Source: Chrysoperla carnea (lineage: Eukaryota; Arthropoda; Insecta; Neuroptera; Chrysopidae). From it: DNA of 64,000 bases. Positions 13,560 to 27,458 of the stretch are shown here, in pieces. The notes under the pieces are model-generated. The model was not told the DNA's origin and searched no databases. It saw nothing but the letters and a program-made list of their open reading frames with translations. A program made the position numbers and the translations under genes. Positions within the stretch are counted from its first letter, which is position 1; each line of letters opens with the position of its first letter. The stretch lies in contig NC_058339.1 of assembly GCF_905475395.1 (NCBI RefSeq), positions 59,405,172-59,469,171 on the forward strand, written 5' to 3'.

Positions 13560-16500
13560 CAAGATCAACAAAGAAACTATCTCAACCAGTATAAAGAAGT
13601 ACAAGACTATTATGTACAGTGTGAGTTTTCAGACATGAACTTTTTATCAATTTACAGGATGGTAATTTTATTGTGTTACTTACCTTTAATACATTTTAAT
13701 AGAATAACTTATTTATGCTGTCATGTTGGAGAATCCACAGTATATAGTACTTTTTTTTACTTTCTGACACGTGGTCATCTGGAACGTTTTATTTAAACAA
13801 TTTTACGTTAACTTAACGTTTCTAGAGCAAGATAGAGCAAAAGTCGAAAGAAAAAGAAAAAAACATGACTTATTACTAGCATAACTCTGCAGTAATCGAA
13901 ACACGTCTAAGTATATAGAATATTGGCGAAATTTCATGGATTAATATTATTCCGTTATTGCTCCAATTTTGCTGGATTTTAGAATATTTTGAAAGTAGTC
14001 CCGTTTTGAAATATAAAAAATTTCAAGGAATTTCATAACTGCAAAGTTATGCCAGAAATAAGTCATGTTTTTTCTCTTTTTTTCTTCCGGCCCTTGCCCT
14101 AAAGTCACTAATCTATAAAGACAATGTGCTGTGTTATTAAAATCTATATTTGTGCATAAAACTAGGATTCCACTAGAAATTTGACATAGTACAAATGAAG
14201 AATGAGAATGCTTAAATAATTTTTATTCACTTATAAAATTTTAGTTTGTGTCAGAATTCCTTTAAGCTAAAATCTAAATATAAGATGGAAATAACAAGAA
14301 GAAAAAAGAAATTTGGTTTTATCAAGCTAATATACAATATTTATAGTATTTTTATCAATAATATTGTTTTAATATCCCATTTACACACGTCTGCCAATTT
14401 TATCGGATCTAGGAAAAAAAGACCGAGAAGAATTTCAGTAATAGTGTCCATTTTTGAACGCATGGGCTAAAAACTTCAGAACTCAACCAATTTTGTGGTC
14501 AATATACTCAATCCAACCAACTCGTAACAACAACGAAACTCCGGGTCTATAAAATATTCGGTTAATTTTTTGGGTCTATTTTTTCCGATTACCATGTTAT
14601 CTCAACAGGAAGTCCCCGATTTGATTTGTACTGAATACCCAAATAACCAAGAAAGTGAGTTAGTAAAAACATGTTAAAAAATATTATACACCAAATATTT
14701 GAATACTGTATAAAATAATTATCACATGTCTAATCAAGCATACTATAGAATGATTTAATTATAAATGAACTTCAAAGTTAAATACAAACTGCATAGAAAT
14801 ATATTGTACATGACTAAAACATTATATTGTACAACTGTGCGATATCTGATTAAGAAAATATATATAATAATAAAAACCGTTTCTTCAGTTAAAAGAGGAT
14901 GACTATAAAATTGATGCTACAGGTGTATAAATATCTTTATTTCACTCGTACATATTAGGTGTACGTATGTTTGTACTGTGATAAGTAGGAGGTACTTAAC
15001 ATTGATACATTGATAGAAAAGTCAAGTGTGTGTTGTCTTAAGTTTGTTTGTGCGTACCTATCTTACATGCAACCACGTGGTTTCAGTACTAGTATCATGG
15101 GTATACAAGGTACACTTAGGTTGACTATTGTGAAAAATTATTTTTAGATTATACTAAATATACTAACAATAAGTGCAAAATATTTTTCTAATAGTTTGTT
15201 GGAAAAAAATTTCACGTTCATTAAATTCTTTGACCAAATTTTGGCGAAGACTATTTGTAGCATCTTCAAAATAGGTTTGTTAAACAAAGAAAGCATTTAC
15301 TTATTACAAAACAGGGCGTTATTTAACAAATAGATCGTTTTTTAAACTTCGTTCATATTTTGATCCACATAGACGTCTATTAGAGCGTTAGAGCCGAAGA
15401 AACCGAAGAACCATTTCCAACAACGTGTAATCATTAATTAAATGATCAAAAGGTTAAGATTATTCGTCCAATAACTTATTTTCTGATGAGATACTTATTT
15501 CACGTCAGTGCCAGATAAACAAACAAAATTTTCGAATTTGGGAAAAAAGTTTTATCAGGAACCAAGTCATTTAGAAAATCTCTTAGTATAATCGAACTCT
15601 GTTGGATAATTTCAAAACGTCGTACGACACAGTCAATTTAAGATCATGCTATAAATGTCAGGGAACTCCGCGAAAAAAGAGAAAAATCAATATATTTTAT
15701 CATTTTTGTAGTAAACTTCTAAAAGTATTTTGTTTATAACTTTATTTTTTATTCGAATTATTTTAAAAAAATAGCGCATGTGATCGTAATATCTTGAATC
15801 ACATTTAGCATTAAGAGTTTTTATGCTCGTCATTTATAAAATTTTCGTTCTTCTTTCTTCCAAAGCATATTAGAAGTACTAATTTCGTCAGATAATTTTA
15901 TAATTAATCATTTGGAAAACATGGAAAAGTCATGGAATTTCATTTTGGAAAAACAGTGGCTACTATGAAGACGATACAGTGACATGTTGGCAATCTTTTC
16001 GTTGCCAAAATTGAACGAAAACAAGATGCCGCAACATTCCACACATTCCATTTTCACTCTTCCAAAGCCAATAATGTCATAGTCTTTCGAGGCTTTACTT
16101 ATTGCTGGATCAAATTTATTGCCATACACTCTACACTTTGTACAACAATAATCTTATAAAGAAACACCTGTTGTGTTTAAGACGGAAACAAATAAGAAAG
16201 GTTGTACAAAGCAAAAGTTTAACCAATCGTATAAGAATGTTGCCTCCTTCTCACGACATTACTAAACCAATCACATAAATGTTACTTAACTTAAGTTCAC
16301 TTTTCAATGCTTCGTAAGTCAATATAATATACAATAATATAATATTATTTAATCTTTACTATAAGCTATATAGTTGTTATTTTTTAAATACTTTTTCTTT
16401 TATTGATTGAATATTATTCATTGATAAGCAAGGAAACTAAAAACCCCATATGAATATCAAACCGCAACAGTCTTTTTGTATACATGTACTTGTGTTTTTT

Positions 16501-19500
16501 TTATTCATTTAATAAATAAATGTAAGCTGCTTTTGTACAAGACATTCATTAAATGAAAATCAATATTATTTATTGATTTTTTGTGTATTGAATCAGGATT
16601 ATATACTTATTTATGTTAAAATGTAATTTTTTTTAAATATACCGTATACTAGTTTACATGTTGCAGAGTATCTATATAAAATACATGGAGACTGCAATGA
16701 TAGTACTAAGCACAAACCCAAAAAGATATCAATGAGTGGATAGAGAACATGCCTGAGAGGTATCAATCAATCATAAAGTATAAAAGAAACATAAAATCCG
16801 ATAGTATTCAAGCGATGGCAAATTTTTACTGTTCATAAAGTTAAACTTCAATATCGAATAAGCCGTGTCTAAAAATACTGCAATTTTTAAATTCAGTGTT
16901 ACAATTATATTCAAAAATAAATCTAAGTGATGTTTTAGAAAAAGATATTCTTAAATTTGTTTTTGATGAAAATTGATGAGCAATGAATAAATGTGCAATG
17001 GGTACGACAACTATTTGTCTTCGTGTCCATGATGAAATTTTCTTTTGGGAATATCCAAGTCGGAATTGTGACGGAATGTTTCATTATTTTCTCAAACACA
17101 AGTTTTTTTTTTAAGCGGAAAGGTAATAATATAATAAGAGAAAATCTGGAAGTACCACACTATTTTATTGTAAGCGAATTACACGGTAATACCAATGTCT
17201 TGGATATCAATAGCTGGAAGCAAGGGAAGCTAAGAGTAGGTTATGTCGAATCAGATTTCGTGTAAAAGGGTTAAAAGTAAATAACACTATGTGATGCATA
17301 TTGATGTAGAGACGAGTAGTATCGCTTTCCTATTTTATCTGTGTTTTGTTTTAACAAATTTAAACTTTGATCAAATTTTCGTCGTTTTTGTTTTATTCTT
17401 AACCTATGGATAAGGAGCCATCTTAAACTTGTCTTTGAGTAGATAATGAAATATTATCACTGATTTTTGCCTAGAAAGAAATGAATAAAAGAAACAGAAC
17501 TGATGCAGCACACAGAAATATTTTGCTTAGACCCAGAATAATTTTTCTTGAAATAAATTAAAAGAAAGAAGAAAAATACCTTTGGAGCAAAAATTGCCAA
17601 TTTACATGTGGCATGACTCTGTGTATCGACTCATCCCAATATTTTGGTATACAAAAACAAAACAAACAAAATAAATTTTAATACTGCATCGATACAAAAC
17701 CAACCCGCGTTAACTCTGCGTCTGCGATCACGCACAGATACACAGGTTGGCCATGCCTTTAATGGAGTCGAGGTAGCACAGTTTGGAAGGTTTTCGGTTT
17801 TTCGATTAAATCGATGGTTGCATTCTTCCTTTGATCCGCGTGGGAATCATTTTTTAACAAGTCTATTTTGTAATGAGTTGTTTTGGCCGGAGTTGTCTCG
17901 ACATCTGTTTTTGGGCCGAGTGATTTTTACCGGAGTTGTAATGACCGAGTTGTTTTGGTATATAACCATATCATAGTACCTATTAATATATTTTTATCTA
18001 TAAATCATACTTTTGAATTTGAATTTTTTACCCTCTTTTTTTAAATGCTCTATGTTAAAGAAAAGTACGATGAAATTCCAATCAAAATTAATAAGCCTCA
18101 AAGAAAATATAATGTGACCTAACATAAAATAGTTTTTAAATAAAGTTTAATTGAATGCGACACTTAAGCTGTAGGTAGGTATATGAAATAATCATGAACC
18201 ATGTAGAATATACACAACTATGTATAAGTACCTGTAATATAAGCGAGGCGCCACGTTATGCTTTGGTGCCTTCAAAAAGACTGTTGGATACTATAACATT
18301 GTATATCATACCACACATATTAAGAACATTGTGTATGGATGTGTATTTAAACACCTGTAAATTGAATTTAATCTTTCAAGTTTCAATGAATTTCATTTGC
18401 TTAAATTTTGTGTGTGTGTGTGTGTTCCATAGGTTAATATGTAGTATCCCGAATCGTTTGGGCCAAAGATTATTCTTAAAAAATTTTGCTATCTCTAAAT
18501 GGCATCTTTATAGAAAGTTTACTAACCTTCTAGAAAGGAAACAAGCTATTTTCTCCTTTTGAATAGGAGACAATGTATATGATAGCATAGAATAAGTGGA
18601 AAAAGTATTCTTATCCATATAAAAATGCCAGTTTAAACTGTTGCCAGACGCACCTGAGGATTCCTGTAAAATAAAAGTAATAAAAATTGGGTCTAGGTCG
18701 CACAGTATTGGGAGTCCAATTAACAGATCCATTATGTAAAATTCTTAAAAAATTGCATAAATTTCATTAAAATATTTCATAAAAATAAATAATTTACTCG
18801 TTTGTCAAGCATTGCTCTGCCGAGAGTGTTCATAATGAAATAGCAAACCAAACTAGACACATAGCAAGCAACTGTCAAAGAGATTGTCAAACAAGTGTTG
18901 CCATATCAAACCTGTGTACCTCTAAAAAAACAATATTTTTTTTATATAGTATTGGAAGATTACATAATGAACAGAACTTCAAGTACAAGCAGTGACAGTA
19001 ATTCAGAGTGTACTTCATGATATATTATGATCTTGAATCATATTACACATTTTTTAGCTTTAATCAAGTTTTTATCGATATCTGTTTAATATTTAAACTC
19101 TCCAGGAGGGGTGTTAGAACAATGTGAGAAACAGCGCGATAAAAAAGAGACTATTTTTATAGTCGTTATATTTTTTTTAAATGGCTTAAAGAAACACTTA
19201 AATGTAAATTTTGAGCCCAGGTACTACACTATACCCTACAATAATTTATTTTGTGGGTAAGTACTGTATGAAATATTTTGTATTTGTCAAGTGACAAAAC
19301 ATGCACTTGTCAAAAGTTATTAACTTGTAGAAATTTATTTTATATAATCACTAACAAAAAAATCATTTTAAAATATAAGTATCGACAACTTTTTGTGTAA
19401 TTTCACTTTTTTTTTTTTTTTTTTTGTTTATTTAGCAGATTTTTGGTTCTGAAGAGCCTTTTCAAATTCAGAGACAATAATTGTCGCTGAAGGTAATTAA

Positions 19501-21120
19501 TTAATTTTAATAAAATAAAGGAGTAATTGACCCCTACCAAAGATGAGGAAGTCAATTTGTGGGATCAAATAACTTACGGCCACTGGTTATATAACATAAT
19601 TAAGTCGAATAGCTACAATAGAATTTCTTCAGTTGAAATTTTACAATCAATAAAAAAAAGAATTAGATTTTCATGTCTTTTATTTTAGATGTTTATAATA
19701 CAAAAAAATAGAAATCCTTCTCATTTGGGAAATTATATGAGTATTTTTCAAGGTATCTTCACAATCGCCCTGAACTAATAACTTTTCGTAAAGAACTAAA
19801 GTCATTAAAGGAACATGACTTGGATTTTTGGATCAAAATAACGTTATAAATCAAATTTCAACCAATCTTGAAAAAAAAACTCTTTTATTTTCTCCAATTT
19901 TTCAAAGGCTGTTTTTCTATGGTAATCCCTAAGAAAATTTTTAAAAACCGGATAAATAGAAAAATATCTAGGGTAATTTTATTCAAAAAATTAAAACTTG
20001 TCATTCAGTTATAAAATCAGCCATATGTCTATGTCTAAGGGTTATTCAGGGCAACTAGAATCCAAAAAACCTAAAAATCCAGCACATTTGACGGTTAGAT
20101 GAGTATTTTTCGGGAAATCTTCTCAAACACTCCGAACTAAAAGCTTTTTGTACAGGATTTTAGACGAATTCTCAAAAACCATGTGTTTCATCGCTAAACA
20201 AATCCGATTTTGTATTTGAGTTAAAGTAGTTAGGTATATATACCAAGTTTCATCAAAGTCTGAAACTTAAAATCTTTCGTGTTTTTCTCAAATGTTTTCA
20301 AATGAGTATGTTCTCCTAAAGAAGAGAAAAATCAAGAAAAATTGTTTTTTTCCAAAATGTACAAACAAAATTTACTAGTGTATATTTAACCAAAAAAATT
20401 GGAAAATCAGATGCTTTTGGCAATTGAATACGTATTTTCTATACGATATCGCCATGAATTGAATATCCAAGAGATGATACATATCACGGACAATTTCATC
20501 AATCTTTATCTTACTTATTTATTTAAGGTAAATGAAAAGTTAAGATTTCAATATTACAATTATATTTTCAGTAAAGTTAATAAAAGCGTGTTTGAAAGTA
20601 GTACCTTTTTAATAACGACGCAAAAAAAATTAAATACAAAAAGTATAAAAAAAAATTATATTGATTTATGGATAACAATTTCAATATAATAATTTATTCC
20701 ACAAAATTCCAAAATGCATGAGTGAATCTACTACAGTATAAGTAAGAATGACGCACGGTTTTTCACAATGGAAATCAATTTTTCCAATACAAATAGATAT
20801 TTAATTAGAAATATATAGATATTTGAATATAAAAAACAACATACATACTTATGGGTTAACTAATAATCTAGTTAAATATGCCACGAAAGCATATTCGATG
20901 ACCGTAACGAAATAGCAAGGTCGTGGTGTTATTTTCATATCTTTCATATTAATAATAATATTTGTATTTACATATCAATAGCCAGCAGGCCTACGTCTAA
21001 AAACTTACTGATTACATTGTCGCTAAGACTTTGTGAATGCATTCTTTATGTTGTTTGCTCAGACAACTTCTGGAATAAGAAAATTTTTGGTACATTCTGT
21101 GTCACAAAAAACTCACGGAT
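13560..21120. other. AT-rich non-coding DNA with scattered low-complexity tracts
   Basis: Holds a (TG)n tract near 18411-18424, a T tract at about 19411-19427, and a motif cluster at 17870-17960. Open frames at 15908-16129 (minus), 16993-17265 and 17644-17976 (plus) are somewhat GC-richer but match nothing I recognise. Confidence 0.5.
17872..17960 (+). repeat. Cluster of degenerate CCGAGTTGT repeats
   Basis: Five variants of (C)CG(G)AGTTGT occur in under 90 bp, several followed by TTTGG. Such short-unit clusters occur as subterminal repeats of DNA transposons, but no ends are identified. Confidence 0.4.
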
Positions 21121-21123
21121 TTA

Positions 21124-21830
21124 CATAAATAAATAAATAAATAATAAGCCTATTTTTGTTCCAATAATTGGGCAAAGGCCTCCCCCTTTTGAGGCCACTC
21201 TGCTCTGTTTTTTGCAGTTCTATAGAGCCTTGACCAGCTGCCATTGGAAAAGGCGATCAGGCCCCAACATTGTACTGTCGAACTTTGTCTCCTTTTTTCC
21301 TGATACAGTAGTTATACGGAGTCCAAATTGTACAGCGTTTAGCCTATTTATTCGTGGTATGTCTAAAAATGTGCGCCGCCCCTTCGAGTATGTGTTCGAA
21401 CTCTCACCGAAACGTCTCTGACTTTTTTTTTGTCTTATATCCATCCAACGAACTCTCTGTTTTAGCTGAATTTTTTAAAAACACGTTACTTTTCAATTCA
21501 AGTGGAAGGTCGCCTTTCATGATATCTTTTAGTGACTCCAGGCATTAGTGATTCTGTGTTCAACCTCGAGCTCTGAACTTTTATCAAACGCTATAATTTG
21601 ATCTAGATATTTAAATTTAGAAACTTGTTCTAGGTTTTAGTTATTAATTTCGAGGTTTATAACTTGGTTTGCATTTGACATAATCTTTGTTTTTTTATAA
21701 TTGATAACAAGGCCTACTTGTTGACTAAAAAATTCAAGCTGGAGTAGCATTCATTTTAATTCAAGCTCTCTGAATGTGAAAACAAGACTATGTTATCTGC
21801 AAACCGAAGACTTGACAAATGAACCCTATC
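21124..21830 (-). pseudogene. Decayed LINE (non-LTR retrotransposon) 3' end, reverse-transcriptase fragment
   Basis: On the minus strand, from about 21825, RFADNIVLFSHSESL matches the RT catalytic block FADD-(I/V)-x-L-F, with the second Asp replaced by Asn. Then come VGLVINYKKTKIM and SKFKYLD, typical of the following RT/connection region, a KSQRR-rich stretch, and WPQKGEAFAQLLEQK, typical of the C-terminus of an insect LINE family. The copy ends in a (TTTA)n tail (21124-21146 on the plus strand: AAATAAATAAAT). Several stops and frameshifts break it and the 5' part is missing. Clade not resolved. Confidence 0.75.
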
Positions 21831-22133
21831 TATTCGAACACCCAACTAATTCCAGTATAATTGGTCAAAAACCAATTTTAGAACAGCGTTAAATATTGAA
21901 TTTACAATGAGTATACAGTAAATTCGTGGGTTTTTTGTAACACAGAGATACCTTCTCTTCACATTTTCCTTTTGATTCCATTCCCAAGCCTCAACTTGAC
22001 CTACCCCCAAGAGTTTTCTAAAGCAAGAAATTGCCCAAGAAGACGTAAAAAGACACATGAAGGGAGAGAGGAGGAAGGAATATTAACGTGGCATGGGGAG
22101 ACAGTGGCCTTCAAGAAAACGTAATGTATATAC

Positions 22134-22496
22134 TACAAGCCCATGCTAAAATTTTTTGGATGAAATGACCCACCAGGAATCATGTTGAAAAAGATGCTCT
22201 TATATTTAAAAGTAAGTTTAAGCACCATGGCGTCAGTTTTGTGCGGTACAGGTGAGTACCGGTGAGAATATGAATTTCACACTCCTTGATGTCTCTCAAC
22301 CCTGCACCAGCAAATATGCACGGCGTTGCTGAATACTAGCTCTGCATAAGTATTCAAAGCAAATTAGAAGATTGCATATTTGCTAATACAGGGGTGAGAC
22401 ACCAAGAGGTATGACATTCATATTCTCACCTATACTCACCTGTACCATGGTTCCTAGTGGGTCATTACACCCGAAAAATTTTAGCATGAGCTTGTA
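22134..22496. mobile_element. Foldback/MITE element with long inverted arms
   Basis: Outer arms TACAAGCCCATGCTAAAATT (from 22134) and its near complement ending GCATGAGCTTGTA (22496) match for about 45 bp. After a ~50-60-bp insertion in the left arm the complementarity resumes: GGTGAGAATATGAAT on the left, ATTCATATTCTCACC on the right, then AGCAAATATGCA. No ORF. No clear target duplication is visible. Confidence 0.8.
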
Positions 22497-22860
22497 ATCA
22501 AGTACAAGTTCATTTCCAATTTCATTTCATTTATATACATATGCAGCAGATCGCAGAAAATACCCAATACAAGGAAGATATTCAAAAGATGAAATTTCAC
22601 GTTACTTATTTTATGTATGGCCCCTGTGAAAAGTCTAAACGATGATCTATGTTGAAATTTTCCAGACGTTGGCCTGTGGACTACACGATATGGTAATATT
22701 ATTTATTATTAATAATAATAACATTCTTATATAATAACTTTTTGAGTAATGTAAGTAGTTAACATTGCGATTAATCGCCGATAAATATGTTAAATAGAGG
22801 CATAGATATATATCCAATAAAATAATTATATATGTATAAAAAATATTTACTTTTTACATA

Positions 22861-22905
22861 TTAGGTTGTTTCAAAAGTTTTGTCCGTTTTTATATGTCAT
22901 AATTT
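22861..22905 (+). mobile_element. Possible mariner left end (terminal repeat remnant)
   Basis: TTAGGTTGTTTCAAAAGTTT, preceded by TA, resembles mariner-type terminal repeats (TTAGGTTG...). I found neither a matching right end nor transposase coding, so it is at most a solo remnant. Confidence 0.3.
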
Positions 22906-23245
22906 GTAGCTTCATATCACAATAAATATTTATTATTCTACTGTGTCGTGGTATCTACTGATCGATAGAGAATTTTGTACTCCACCTTCGGTAGTATGGT
23001 GGAGCTGTCGAAAAAGTATGATTTGATGATTTTCGTAAGAGCACTAATTTGGAACAATCGAGGAAATCTCAAAATAAATGTTTTCCGAAGTTTGATGAAA
23101 GTTCATGCATAATGTTAATAATTTTGATCCAAAAAATACTAGGATTTCTGTAGCCATTGTAAAGTGAATCTTGTACTAAATCCCTATATTTTTCAAAATT
23201 TCTGAAGAAAATGATTTTTATCCAAACCGGGAGAAAAAATTATCC

Positions 23246-23935
23246 AGAGAATGAAAGTGTTCCATCTTTGAAACTTACCAAAGTTGTTTATTCGGCTGTA
23301 AAAACTTCGTACCGAAAAATCGACTACTAAAGGGAGGCTTAACTCCTCTTTTTGAGGATAATAAAACATAAAAACAGTGTTTTATTTACGTAAGAGATTA
23401 AAAATCTGTTTTTTTATTTATTTATGCAAGATATAATAGTAAAAACGCTTGTATTAAGTATTGATATTGATAATTTGTTTTAAAATTGGCAAGAATTTTT
23501 TTCTAATTATTTTTTAAAGTATTTTTTGAGAGTTATAAATTAAAAAAAAAAAAAAAAAAAATTGGTTTATTAAAAAGTTTAAACCATCCTCTTTAAAATT
23601 ATTTTTGATTTTTTGATCCATTAAAAAATGATGAAGTTATACTACATTTAATATAAGCTTGACTGCAGGGATTTTCAATAAGATGATTTCCCATGTACTT
23701 GAAGGAGCAAAAAAGTGCACGATCTTAAAATTGGCACATCTCGGTCAATTTTGAAACTAGAAAGTCGAATACAAAATTAAAATGTACTTCAGCTACAACT
23801 TTTATTTGAAATTTAACCTTTTTTCGTTTATTAACTCTCAAAAGGAGAGGTCTAAGCCGATTTTTCGATACAAGGTTTTTACAATCTAAAATACAACTGT
23901 GGCAAATTTCAAAGATGCAACACTTTTTTCTTTAT
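23246..23935. mobile_element. ~690-bp element with ~100-bp inverted arms
   Basis: Left arm about 23246-23350 (AAAGTGTTCCATCTTTGAAA ... CGAAAAATCGACT) pairs with right arm about 23850-23935 (AGCCGATTTTTCG ... TTTCAAAGATGCAACACTTT). Similarity is imperfect, perhaps 75%. A 20-base A tract lies at 23542-23561. No ORF. Confidence 0.7.
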
Positions 23936-25460
23936 TAGCATGATTTTTTAATTAATTTCATTGTATTACTTACTAAAATAAACATAATAATTTTGACCGG
24001 TCAAATTGAATATTTAAGATATTGGCACATCTAACATTCATTTTAAAATAGTCAAGGAATAAAAAGTACCTATAATAATGTTTTAATAATAAAATTATTG
24101 AATTAGCTTTAATTTTTCTTTTCTTTTTTATATATTGTTATGAATTGTTATTTAATTGGTATTAAATTAAAAATTGTATGTAAATTTTTGATATAATTCG
24201 CAACAAAATATCTGTTTATATAATTAAGAATAAATTTAATAATTAATTACGGCTAATCAAAATCATTGTTTTGTTATCTGTTAAATTAATTATTAGAATA
24301 AATATTTTCTGTAGAAAAATATTGATGCTTATAAAAATCCTTGTAACTTAATATTTTATTAATTTTTTATTAATATTTATAGTCAATTAATAAACAATAT
24401 TAATTAATCGTTACACTGACACGTGTTTTAATTTTGAAATTAATTTTCATTCAGAAATTATAGCTATTAACTTTGTACCATTAATTGAATTTCACAAAAA
24501 TTTCTACAAATCGATCTACCAAAGATTGAAATTGACCTTCTGAAAAACTTATCGATGGTAATATTCATAAAAATAGTAAATAATAATAATAAATATTTTA
24601 TTAACTACTTTTTGATGACTATTATGACTTCATCTTCAATATTTTAAAACACAAAATTTGTAATTTTGAGAAATAACACCATTTATCGCCTGTGAATGTC
24701 AGTATTTACGATATTTACTGTATTGGAATTCTGCACGTATATTGGAAATAATGAAATTATTATTTAAGTTTACGCAGCTCCTGATGAATGTGGACTTAAA
24801 CAAGTATTTGATATAAACATAAAATAGGCAATTGTATGCAAATAGGAAAGAACTGCATAACTACAAGAAATCTTGGGTATTTAGTTAAATAGTTTTATTT
24901 ATTTATCATAACTATGTAAAATGATATAAAATTACTCTTTCCGACGCTTCCACATGTTAAACATTTATCAAAGTTTTTCTCTAAAACCAATAAACTTGAA
25001 CCACGTTTGTCATTCAGAATTTCTATTATTTGGAAATTCAAAACATCTCACTATATAACACACTTCGGAATAGACACTTTTTTGAGAAATTAGAACATTT
25101 TTTTCAATACTTTGATATTCGGTTCCTAATAATTATAATCCCATTTATATTCCGTATATTCCGGATGAAGAAGTACTCATCAATAGCTCCATATTCGTGA
25201 CATTACTAATATTTATTGTTATTTAAAAATAATTGTTAAATTTTGCATAAAAATTTTTCCAAAAATGTGAAAGAAGGAATAATCAATATAAATATCATCA
25301 TTCAAAGTATTTTTCCCTTAAAATGCACGGTTTTTATGAAAAACTAAAAAGCACAGAAAACTGTTCTACATTGATGTAGATTTTTCAGAATATATAAAAG
25401 ATGTATACAAATCAATCAAAAAAGTTTATGTATACAAATCAATCGAAAATTTTACGCCAA
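23936..25460. other. AT-rich non-coding DNA
   Basis: Nothing recognised except a 27-bp direct repeat of TGTATACAAATCAATC starting at 25402 and 25429. Confidence 0.5.
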
Positions 25461-25474
25461 ATAACTTTGGACTG

Positions 25475-25660
25475 ACCTATTTTTAACTGACTTCGAACAA
25501 AAAAAGAGGAGGTTATCAATTTGACTGTTTTTTTTTATGTATGTTACCTCAGAACTTTCAACTGGGTGAACCGATTTTGATGATTCTTTATCTATTTGAA
25601 AGCTGGTGCTTCCCGTGTGGTCCCATTTTGGTCCAGTTTTGATAAGGGCATCCATGACAA
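25475..25660 (+). repeat. Dispersed insect-type repeat ('accgattttgatga' family)
   Basis: Contains GGAGGTTATCAATTTGACTG, ATGTATGTTACCTCAGAAC and GAACCGATTTTGATGATTC, text seen in a widespread class of insect repeats. The minus-strand frame 25452-25655 is a reading of this repeat, not a gene. Confidence 0.55.
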
Positions 25661-25811
25661 AATCATAAAAATCTTAAATTTCATTAAGTATGCACGACAA
25701 GAAGACGAATAACTCAATATCACGCCAACCGATTTCGATGATTATTTTTTTAGTGACAAATCACTAAGTGTACTTCAGATTCACTAAAAATCATAAAATA
25801 AAGAAAACTTG

Positions 25812-26106
25812 TAACAAAAAGAAAACCGACTTCAAAGTAAGAACTTTTCCAAAACAAATTAATATGCACTAAAAAGTTAAAAAATGACGATAATATAATG
25901 TAGTTAAGATTATTGTTATTTTTGGAGTCGGTGTCAGCCAAGCTAATGTAGCAAATTGTTCTGTCAGAGCTGTTTCCTTATCTGACACCGACTCCAAAAA
26001 TAACAATAATTTCAACTAGATTATGTTATCGTTATTTTTTACTTTTTAGTGCATATTAATTTGTTTTGGAAAAGTTTTTCTTTTGAAATCGGTTTTCTTT
26101 TGGTTA
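25812..26106. mobile_element. Foldback element with ~125-bp nearly identical arms
   Basis: Left arm 25812-25936 and right arm 25982-26106 are inverted copies differing at roughly one base in ten, separated by 45 bp. Outer text is AAAGAAAACCGACTTC / GAAATCGGTTTTCTTT; inner text is GGAGTCGGTGTCAG / CTGACACCGACTCC. No ORF spans it. The high arm identity suggests a recent event. Confidence 0.88.
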
Positions 26107-27458
26107 AAAGTTTTTTTTTGTACTACAAATAAAAAGCTAAAAATTGGCAAAAGTAGGATTGCTGCATCTAAAACTACAGTAAATTTCACCTAACTTGATG
26201 GGACTATGATATTTTTTGTTAAATCATATAATACTAGCGAATCTACATAAATAGATAATTATACCCTCTTTCTTGAATAAATCAAAACTACTGCTTTCAG
26301 CCATTGTTTCATTTTTAATAATTAAATATTGACTACATGAAAAAAAATTAATATTCTCATTTAATAACATAATGTTTAATTTTTTTTAAATTTATTTATT
26401 ATATTTTAATCAATAGTTAATTAATATAAATAGAAAATATGCATTTAATATATTTTAAATTTATATTTAAATAAATTAAGACTATACGTATATGCTTGCT
26501 TATTGTCTAAAAATAATTAATGGCTAAATTTCAATAATTATTCAACTTGGGGGATAAAATTTAACTCTGAATTAGATATATAATTTTAAAAATAAATCAA
26601 TCATTAAGCAATTTATTTCATTCTGATTTTGAAGTTTTAAGGATTATTTTTCTCGTAACTGTAGAAGTCAGAATGAAAATAATTGATTAACTTTTGTTTG
26701 GAATCGTTCGGATATGAAAATTATAAAACCAGAATGGGTTTTAAATGAATTGTAGTGTCATTAATGTTAGTTAACCTCCTCAAATAATCATACAAAGACA
26801 AAAATCCAAGTTGCTTATATTTCTGTTTTCTTCTAATTTTAAGACTTTCAAAAGCACACAGTTATTAAAAGAAGAATACTTACTTGTTTATTTTCCTAAT
26901 ATTGTGTTTCTTAAAATTGAAAATTCCAATATCCTCTAATTTATGGTTGAAAACTTGGGAGAAACTTATTAGAAATTTTTTAAGATATCGAGTTGCAGTA
27001 ACCTTACGATTCACATTGGAATTTTATGGTACTCAGATCTTCGGTTAATACTACAAAAACAGGCAAAATAAACAAACAAGATAAATTTTGAAATTGCTGA
27101 TTTACTTATTCATGAAAAGACAAGTTCAATTTTCTCTCATTTTAATAATATTTTGTCACCCAAAGTCATCATTAATTGATTAATCATTCGTAAATAATTA
27201 AGTTTTTGCTCTATTTATAACTGCTGATCTTGCCAAAAAATACAAATCTCAGAAATGTTCAGGATAGATGAAGAACTAGTAGATAAAGAACCAGTCTTTT
27301 AGTAAATGGAGAAGCTGAAATAATATCGTTTGTTGGATATTACTGACTATGGCTTTTCATTACTAGGGTTGCAATATTGAATATTATTTTGAATTGCCAA
27401 ACCCTATTTACTCATAAATCAACAATTTGAAACAGATTTTAAAGATTAATCGATCAAA
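26107..27458. other. AT-rich non-coding DNA
   Basis: No ORF, repeat or RNA gene recognised. Confidence 0.5.

Noticed and set aside
15908..16129. 73-codon minus frame with MECVECCG, resembling a zinc-binding knuckle
   Set aside because: Only one Cys cluster, no partner pair, no splice signals supporting an exon.
17644..17976. 110-codon plus-strand frame
   Set aside because: Somewhat GC-richer, but no recognisable domain and its 3' third is the CCGAGTTGT repeat cluster.
22861..23246. Complete mariner transposon
   Set aside because: Only a left-end-like sequence is visible; no right end and no transposase reading.
25452..25655. 67-codon minus frame as a gene
   Set aside because: It is a translation of the dispersed 'GAACCGATTTTGATGATTC' repeat.
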